A stretch of 10,697 nt of DNA from an uncultured Bacilli bacterium (GTDB taxonomy: Bacteria; Bacillota_I; Bacilli_A; RF39; UBA660), in assembly GCA_947629125.1 (NCBI GenBank), contig CANRCO010000036.1, positions 1-10,697 of the forward strand, written 5' to 3'. Position 1 is the first letter of the stretch, and every line of letters starts with the position of its first letter. The position numbers and the translations under genes are program-made. Shown one piece after another: positions 6,555 through 10,697 of this stretch. The notes under the pieces were generated by a model. It had not been told where the DNA came from. It worked only from the letters and a program-made list of their open reading frames with translations, and did no database searches.

Positions 6555-7401
6555 TATGACCTCCTAAAGAATTAAAAAAAGTATCTTCTAAAGAAGGTTT
6601 AACTTGTTTAATAGATGTAATTTTAATTTTATGTTGTGTTAAATATTTTAAAGTTCGGTCTAGTTCATAAGTTTTAAGAAATGACTTTTCTTTTTTAAAA
6701 TATTTAGTTTCTTTTACTTGATTAGGATTATTGCATTTTATTAAATAATAAAGATTTTTCTTTAAAGAAATTGGCGTAGTAATTCCCTTATTTAATAAAT
6801 ATATTTCATCACAAAAATCTTCTAGTTCTTTTAAATTATGACTAGAAATTAATACACCTATATGATAATTTTTCACAAGTTTTAAAATAATATTTTTTAA
6901 ATCTTTTATACCTTTTGGGTCCAAGCCATTAGTTGGTTCATCTAAAATAAGTAATTTAGGCTCATTTATTAAAGCCATCGCTAAAGCTAATTTTTGTTTC
7001 ATTCCCAATGAATATTTCTGAACTTTTTGGTCAATAAAATTTTTAAGATTTAATAAATTAATAATTTTGTCAGTTTTTACTCTTTTGCTATTTTGAGCTA
7101 AATAAAGATTTTGTCTTCCCGTTAAATTTGCATAAAAAGATGGAGTTTCAATAATTGCTCCGACATTTTTAATAGCAGCAACAAAATTTTTGTTTAAATC
7201 ATGACCACAAATATACACTTTTCCTTTATCAGGTTTAATTAAACCTAAAATTATTTTTAAAGTAGTACTTTTACCTGCTCCATTTTCTCCAATAAAACCA
7301 ACTATTTCTCCACTATTAACCTCAATATTAACATTCGTTAAAATAGGATGCTTTTGATAAGTTTTTTCTAAATTTTGACATGATAAAATAAGATTGTTCA
7401 T
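6547..7401 (-). CDS. ABC transporter ATP-binding protein (BcrA/drug-exporter-like)
   Basis: The 284-aa ATPase that powers the permease encoded next. Walker A GENGAGKST is at 38-46, the ABC signature YSLGMKQK at 130-137, Walker B LLILDEPTNGLD at 150-161 and the H-loop His at 188 (SSHNL). The SLGMKQ form of the signature and the C-terminal LEDTFFNSLGG motif are typical of the exporter subfamily that includes bacitracin, lantibiotic-immunity and daunorubicin transporters. The start ATG 7401 has Shine-Dalgarno AAGGAG (7414-7409) 7 nt upstream, and that site lies in the 3' arm of a hairpin. The gene is 53 bp downstream of the GDPD gene; no convincing promoter is visible in that gap, so it may be cotranscribed with GDPD or use a weak promoter. 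All catalytic motifs are intact. Confidence 0.94.
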   Translation of the reverse strand: MNNLILSCQNLEKTYQKHPILTNVNIEVNSGEIVGFIGENGAGKSTTLKIILGLIKPDKGKVYICGHDLNKNFVAAIKNVGAIIETPSFYANLTGRQNLYLAQNSKRVKTDKIINLLNLKNFIDQKVQKYSLGMKQKLALAMALINEPKLLILDEPTNGLDPKGIKDLKNIILKLVKNYHIGVLISSHNLKELEDFCDEIYLLNKGITTPISLKKNLYYLIKCNNPNQVKETKYFKKEKSFLKTYELDRTLKYLTQHKIKITSIKQVKPSLEDTFFNSLGGHNE

Positions 7402-7408
7402 AATTTTT

Positions 7409-7437
7409 CTCCTTCTACTATCTATATAGCAGAAGAA
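7409..7437 (-). promoter_or_regulatory. Hairpin covering the ribosome binding site of the ABC ATPase gene
   Basis: On the minus strand CTTCTGCTAT (7435-7426) pairs with ATAGTAGAAG (7421-7412) around the 4-nt loop ATAG, with a single G-U pair; two further pairs (one U-G) extend the stem outwards. The 3' arm contains most of the Shine-Dalgarno AAGGAG (7414-7409). There is no T-run, so it is not a terminator. It could block translation initiation, or at DNA level be a dyad operator. Confidence 0.6.
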
Positions 7438-7454
7438 TAGATAATTTCCTTTAT

Positions 7455-8060
7455 TTAAATTGTTTTTTCATTAATAATATAATAAAGATTTTTATCAATT
7501 AATGATATATCTTCAACTATGCCATAAACAAAAATTTCAATGTTTTTCTTTTTAAAATAATTAACTAAATTTTTAGTCATTATGCCATTAAATAAACAGA
7601 TAAAATCATAATCTTCATAATTATCTTCACTATTTAAAACATAATTTAATACTCCTAATTTACAATAATGTTTATATTTAGCTACATCATGAATAAAATT
7701 TTTACTAAAACTCATTAAATAAATATTTTTATTATTAAACCTATTTAATAAATTTAATAATTTTTTAATATTAATAGAAAAATCTTTTATCTCCACTAAA
7801 AAAATTTTAGAAGTTTTTAATTTCAATACATCTATAAGCCGCGGAATATTATATTTTTTTAACTCATCATAAGTTTTATATTTAATTAAATTAGTTTTTA
7901 TAAAAGGGTCATGACAAACAACAAAAACATTATCTTTTGTAACTCGTACATCAAATTCAAAACCAACAAATTTATCACTAGCTATAGCTAGCTTAAAAGC
8001 AGCTAAAGTATTTTGTTTAACTAAAGAATTTTGAACTCCACGATGAGCAATGTATTTCAA
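7455..8060 (-). CDS. Glycerophosphodiester phosphodiesterase family protein, compact
   Basis: A 201-aa GDPD-type TIM-barrel enzyme expected to hydrolyse glycerophosphodiesters to glycerol-3-phosphate and an alcohol. Catalytic features are all present: HRG (His6, Arg7), QNTLAAF in place of the usual ENTLAAF, metal ligands FEFDV (Glu35, Asp37), CHDPF (His50) and VEIK (Glu90). No signal peptide or membrane segment is seen, so it is probably cytoplasmic. It is shorter than most members (about 230-250 aa) and the C-terminal part is poorly conserved. It starts with TTG at 8060: no ATG lies near, the HRG motif follows at residue 6 as usual, and Shine-Dalgarno AGGTGA (8072-8067) is 6 nt upstream. That Shine-Dalgarno and start codon are embedded in a terminator-like hairpin and T-run. 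No clear promoter is visible, so read-through from the hemW operon is possible. Confidence 0.85.
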   Translation of the reverse strand: MKYIAHRGVQNSLVKQNTLAAFKLAIASDKFVGFEFDVRVTKDNVFVVCHDPFIKTNLIKYKTYDELKKYNIPRLIDVLKLKTSKIFLVEIKDFSINIKKLLNLLNRFNNKNIYLMSFSKNFIHDVAKYKHYCKLGVLNYVLNSEDNYEDYDFICLFNGIMTKNLVNYFKKKNIEIFVYGIVEDISLIDKNLYYIINEKTI

Positions 8061-8091
8061 AAAAAATCACCTAATAAAATTTATTAGATGA
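8059..8091 (-). terminator. Terminator-like hairpin overlapping the GDPD translation start
   Basis: Minus-strand arms TCATCTAATAAA (8091-8080) and TTTATTAGGTGA (8078-8067) are complementary along 12 positions with one U-G pair; 11 of them can pair once a 3-nt loop is left. Eight T follow (8066-8059). This has the form of an intrinsic terminator for the operon that ends at 8103, although the stem is A+T-rich. The 3' arm contains the GDPD Shine-Dalgarno AGGTGA, and the T-run includes the first two bases of its TTG start. Confidence 0.65.
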
Positions 8092-8102
8092 AATTAGATT
8101 TA

Positions 8103-8510
8103 TTACTTTATTTTTTTACGATGAAATAAAATAGCAAATAACAAAAGAATAATGATAAAGCAACATGACCCAATTAAAGGTGCTACATAATTAGCAATGG
8201 GTTTATCTTCTTTTAATTCTAAAGATTTCGCAACTGTTTCATTAAAGCTAGTATTTTGAGTCTTTTCTTTATAAACAGTTAAGTTATAAACGGTAGTTTG
8301 ATTATCTTTTGTGATGCTAATAGTTATTAAATTCTCATCATTTATTAAATTATTATTACCTATTACGTCCAATGTACTAGAAGGATCTTCTAAAACAATA
8401 TCCATTTCTAATTGATTTACATCATCTTGAACATTAACTGAATAATTTAAATTATATTTATCAAAACTAGGTAATAATTCACCATTTTTAATAACAAGAG
8501 AATTTATCAT
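8103..8510 (-). CDS. Cadherin-like beta-sandwich domain protein with C-terminal membrane anchor
   Basis: A 135-aa protein made of one cadherin-like beta-sandwich domain (Cadherin-like_b.1 type, about residues 2-81), a short linker, a transmembrane segment (about 108-129) and a basic end HRKKIK. Family hallmarks seen are the opening INSLVIKNGELLPSF, YSVNV, the central NLITISIT strand and the closing TVYNLTVYK. The basic tail predicts the C-terminus inside and the domain outside, yet there is no N-terminal signal peptide. The start ATG 8510 lies 12 nt after the hemW stop and in the same frame, with AAAGGA 8 nt upstream, and no in-frame start exists further upstream. It may be a surface adhesion or scaffold domain, or the surviving 3' end of a longer surface protein gene. 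Function is not known. Confidence 0.75.
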   Translation of the reverse strand: MINSLVIKNGELLPSFDKYNLNYSVNVQDDVNQLEMDIVLEDPSSTLDVIGNNNLINDENLITISITKDNQTTVYNLTVYKEKTQNTSFNETVAKSLELKEDKPIANYVAPLIGSCCFIIILLLFAILFHRKKIK

Positions 8511-8522
8511 ACAACCAATCCT

Positions 8523-9614
8523 TTAAATCATTTTTAATAATATTTCATTCATTATATATAATTTACAAGGATTAATAAAAATATACCCATCTTTATAAAT
8601 TAAATCACCATTTTTAATTAAAGGTTTTAAAGGAAAGACATCTTGCATATTAACTTGATATTTATCAAAAAAACTTTGTAAAGAAATCCCTTTAATTTTT
8701 CGTAAACCTAAAATAAGTTCATTTTCCATATTATCTTGTTTAGATAAAATAGTGCTATTACAAATAGTTGTTCCTTTTAAATATTCGGTTAAACTTTTAG
8801 TATTTTCATAACGAACACCTTCTAAAAAGCCACTAGCACCTAAACCAAAACCATAATATTCTTCATTATTCCAATATTTTAAATTATGTTTAGATTCATA
8901 GCCTTTTTTACAAAAATTACTAATTTCATAATGTTCATATTTATGTTTTTTTAAAGTTTTACAAATTAATTCATACATACTAGAATCAACATCTTCATTT
9001 ATCGGACTAATTTTATTAACACCAATTAGTGTATTTTTTTCAATTATTAAACTATAAGTACTAATATGTTCTACTTTTAATTTTAAAAACTTCTTTAAAT
9101 CATCCAATAAAACTTTAGTTGTTTCTTCTGGAATTCCATAAATTAAATCAATATTAATATTATCAAAACCAATTTTACGACATAAAGCTATTTTTTCTGT
9201 AGCTTCTTTAAAGGTATGATTACGATTCATAAACTTTAATTTATCTGTATTAAATGATTCAATACCGATACTTAATCGATTGACGCGATTTTGTTTTAAA
9301 AATATAAGTAATTCTTCGGTTATATCATTTAAATTACACTCAAAGGTAAATTCTAAATCTTTACTAGTTTTAATACTTTTTAAGATTTTAAAAAGATATT
9401 CTAATTCATGAGTAGCTAAAGAAGACGGAGTTCCCCCGCCTAGATAAATACTAGATATTTCTTCTCCTAAATATTTATCAGCTATTTCTAATTTTAATTT
9501 ATTTAAATAAGGCATTATCCATTCACTTTTATATAAAATTTTACAAAAATCACAGTAACTACAAATACTTCGACAAAAAGGAATATGGATATACATAGCA
9601 TTAACTTTATTCAT
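8523..9614 (-). CDS. hemW: Radical SAM protein HemW (heme chaperone / coproporphyrinogen oxidase-like)
   Basis: A 363-aa cytoplasmic radical SAM protein. HemW was long annotated as oxygen-independent coproporphyrinogen III oxidase but in studied bacteria binds heme and helps insert it into proteins. The 4Fe-4S motif is CRSICSYC (Cys14, 18, 21) after YIHIPF, and a fourth Cys follows at 24. The SAM motif GGGTPS is at 59-64, RLSIGIES at 113-120 (usually IGVQS), NIDLIYGIPEET at 154-165 and HYEISNF at 228-234. HNLKYW and the FGLGASGF stretch follow, and the HemW C-terminal domain begins near ENELILGLR. The ATG 9614 start has AGGAA (9627-9623) overlapping the preceding gene's stop. The position near lepA is as in other Firmicutes, but hrcA does not follow. 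No other heme gene is in the window. Confidence 0.93.
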   Translation of the reverse strand: MNKVNAMYIHIPFCRSICSYCDFCKILYKSEWIMPYLNKLKLEIADKYLGEEISSIYLGGGTPSSLATHELEYLFKILKSIKTSKDLEFTFECNLNDITEELLIFLKQNRVNRLSIGIESFNTDKLKFMNRNHTFKEATEKIALCRKIGFDNINIDLIYGIPEETTKVLLDDLKKFLKLKVEHISTYSLIIEKNTLIGVNKISPINEDVDSSMYELICKTLKKHKYEHYEISNFCKKGYESKHNLKYWNNEEYYGFGLGASGFLEGVRYENTKSLTEYLKGTTICNSTILSKQDNMENELILGLRKIKGISLQSFFDKYQVNMQDVFPLKPLIKNGDLIYKDGYIFINPCKLYIMNEILLKMI

Positions 9615-9625
9615 TTTGATAATTC

Positions 9626-10294
9626 CTATCTAATTTTAATAGACAATTCATTACGATTACCAAGAATTTGTCTTATTCTTTCATACTGTTCAGGATAGTA
9701 TTTAGCTATTTGATTATTAATAATATCTAAAATATCATTTTCTTCACAATCAAGTATTTGAGCTAATTCTTTAATATTTAAATAATCAATACATTCACAT
9801 ATTGTACCCATTTTATATTTTAAATCTTTAACTTGTTTTTTTAAATTATCAATGGTTGTACGGTTATAAGTTTTATTAGTATGATCTAAATATAATTCAT
9901 GAATTTTATTAATTCGATTATTGTCCAATTTTTTTTCAAAATCTTCATAAATAGTTGAAGTAGGTATACCAAAATAATCTTCTGCTTCTGCTAAAGTTTT
10001 ATCATTTGCTAACATCCAATCAGCTATTTTGTTTAATTTTTCAATACTCATGATAATTGTTCTTTTAGATATTTTACCTCCTTCTACTTGTCCATTAGCA
10101 ATAATTTGCTTTTGGATTTCTCTAAGCTTTAAATATAATTTAGGATTATAAACATTAGAACTAGGTTTATTTAAAGCCTTGACATAATTTTGAATTGTTG
10201 AACGAGATAAATTTGTATAATGTTGAATTTCACTATAAGATTTACCAGCTAAAATTAAATTTACAATTGTATTTAAATTATCTGTATTTAACAT
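9626..10294 (-). CDS. Multi-helix-turn-helix protein with SpoIIID-like modules
   Basis: A 222-aa putative DNA-binding protein. I see two clear helix-turn-helix units and one weaker one. The first is at about 7-41 (LNTIVNLILAGKSYSEI, then NLSRSTIQNYVKAL). The second is at about 86-123 (LNKIADWMLANDKTLAEA, then FGIPTSTIYEDFEKKL). The third, less certain, is at about 172-213 (IKELAQILDCEENDILDII). The second unit and the tail after it (LYLDHTNKTYNR) resemble the small sporulation regulator SpoIIID in spacing and in the T-x-x-x-x-A, F-G-x-x-x-S-T pattern. Charged linkers separate the modules, and there is no ligand-binding or membrane domain. Shine-Dalgarno AGAGGG (10308-10303) lies in the last lepA codons and the start is 1 bp after the lepA stop, so translation is probably coupled. 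The target is unknown; calling it a regulator is inference. Confidence 0.75.
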   Translation of the reverse strand: MLNTDNLNTIVNLILAGKSYSEIQHYTNLSRSTIQNYVKALNKPSSNVYNPKLYLKLREIQKQIIANGQVEGGKISKRTIIMSIEKLNKIADWMLANDKTLAEAEDYFGIPTSTIYEDFEKKLDNNRINKIHELYLDHTNKTYNRTTIDNLKKQVKDLKYKMGTICECIDYLNIKELAQILDCEENDILDIINNQIAKYYPEQYERIRQILGNRNELSIKIR

Positions 10295-10295
10295 T

Positions 10296-10697
10296 TTATT
10301 CGCCCTCTTTTAAAACACTTAAGAATACTTCACTTGGAACTTCGACACTTCCAACCATTTTCATTCTTTTTTTACCTTCTTTTTGTTTTTCTAATAGTTT
10401 TCTTTTGCGAGTTATATCACCACCATAACATTTAGCTAAAACGTTTTTACGCATGGCACTGATATTTTCCCGAGCAATTACCTTACTACCAATACTGGCT
10501 TGAATTGGTACTTGAAACATCTGACGCGGAATTAATTCTTTTAATTTAGCTACAATACTCCGTCCACGATTATAGGCAAAGTCTTTATGGACAATAACAC
10601 TTAAAGCATCGACAACTTCACCATTTAATAAAATATCCATTTTAACTAAATTACTTTCTTTATAACCACAAATTTCGTAATCAAAAGAAGCATAACC
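10296..10697 (-). CDS. lepA: Elongation factor 4 (LepA), C-terminal part, cut by window edge
   Basis: The last 133 codons of lepA; the reading frame stays open to the window edge, so the 5' part lies outside. EF4 is a ribosome-bound GTPase that back-translocates or remodels stalled or mistranslocated ribosomes. The visible part covers the end of the EF-G V-like domain (YASFDYEICGYKES) and the EF4-specific C-terminal domain, with KLKELIPRQMFQVPIQA, ISAMRKNVLAKCYGGD, ITRKRKLLEKQKEGKKRM and the closing VEVPSEVFLSVLK. These are near-invariant family landmarks, and the gene ends at the expected point. A shorter frame beginning at ATG 10640 is not a real start. Downstream genes follow with 1 bp and 11 bp gaps, forming a lepA-(HTH)-hemW run. 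Confidence 0.96.
   Translation of the reverse strand, partial: GYASFDYEICGYKESNLVKMDILLNGEVVDALSVIVHKDFAYNRGRSIVAKLKELIPRQMFQVPIQASIGSKVIARENISAMRKNVLAKCYGGDITRKRKLLEKQKEGKKRMKMVGSVEVPSEVFLSVLKEGE

Noticed and set aside
7423..7430. TGCTATATA as an extended -10 for the ABC ATPase gene
   Set aside because: It would place the transcription start inside the Shine-Dalgarno, and the bases are better explained as part of the hairpin.
7455..8060. GDPD gene as a truncated pseudogene because of its short length
   Set aside because: All catalytic and metal-binding residues are present and the frame is open from a well-placed TTG start, so a compact active enzyme is more likely.
9600..9614. Later HemW start at the Met immediately before YIHIPFC
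   Set aside because: It has no Shine-Dalgarno, whereas ATG 9614 has AGGAA at 8 nt spacing.
10195..10428. Plus-strand open frame of 77 codons overlapping the HTH gene and lepA
   Set aside because: It lies antisense to two well-supported genes, its translation is low complexity, and it has no motif, so it is a shadow frame.
10296..10640. A free-standing 114-aa gene starting at ATG 10640
   Set aside because: The frame is open to the window edge and the upstream residues continue the LepA C-terminal sequence, so it is simply the end of lepA.
45..10697. Mollicute genetic code 4 (UGA as Trp)
   Set aside because: All genes reach full family length without an in-frame TGA, and conserved Trp positions are TGG, so there is no evidence of reassignment.

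Overview
The window is strongly A+T-rich with standard-code genes (all Trp codons are TGG, no in-frame TGA), strong Shine-Dalgarno sites of AGGAGG/AGGTG type, short intergenic gaps and a Firmicutes gene repertoire (PPDK, XerC/D, lepA-hemW neighbourhood, PdaC-like deacetylase, SpoIIID-like helix-turn-helix modules). This fits a chromosomal segment of an uncultured low-GC Bacilli lineage, of the RF39/Erysipelotrichales-like kind; that placement is inference from composition and gene content. I see no insertion sequence, prophage, CRISPR array, tRNA or rRNA.

Layout, mostly on the minus strand, read in its direction of transcription. (1) 10697-8103: the 3' end of lepA, a 222-aa protein with two or three SpoIIID-like helix-turn-helix modules, hemW, and a small C-terminally anchored cadherin-like domain protein. 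The genes are tightly spaced and probably form one operon ending at a terminator-like hairpin (8059-8091). (2) 8060-7455: a compact glycerophosphodiester phosphodiesterase with a TTG start lying inside that terminator. (3) 7401-4406: an ABC-2 exporter (ATPase and permease overlapping by 8 bp), then a membrane-anchored PdaC-like peptidoglycan deacetylase with its own promoter at the gene junction. (4) 3719-4413, plus strand: two small membrane proteins of unknown function, convergent with the deacetylase; they share a palindrome that supplies both stop codons. (5) 3643-45: a XerC/D recombinase and then pyruvate phosphate dikinase (ppdK), separated by a crowded junction holding a weak terminator, a promoter and a cre-like palindrome.

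Functionally, regions 3 and 4 look like cell-envelope maintenance or defence (exporter plus peptidoglycan deacetylase), while ppdK links PEP and pyruvate in central carbon metabolism. The clearest sequence-level novelties are regulatory: two genes whose ribosome binding sites lie in the 3' arm of stable hairpins (GDPD and the ABC ATPase), and overlapping control elements upstream of ppdK. Three gene starts deserve revision: ppdK to 2672, the first plus-strand membrane protein to 3719, and the deacetylase to 5587. The most unusual proteins are the multi-HTH protein placed between lepA and hemW, and the signal-less cadherin-like protein that begins directly after the hemW stop in the same frame.
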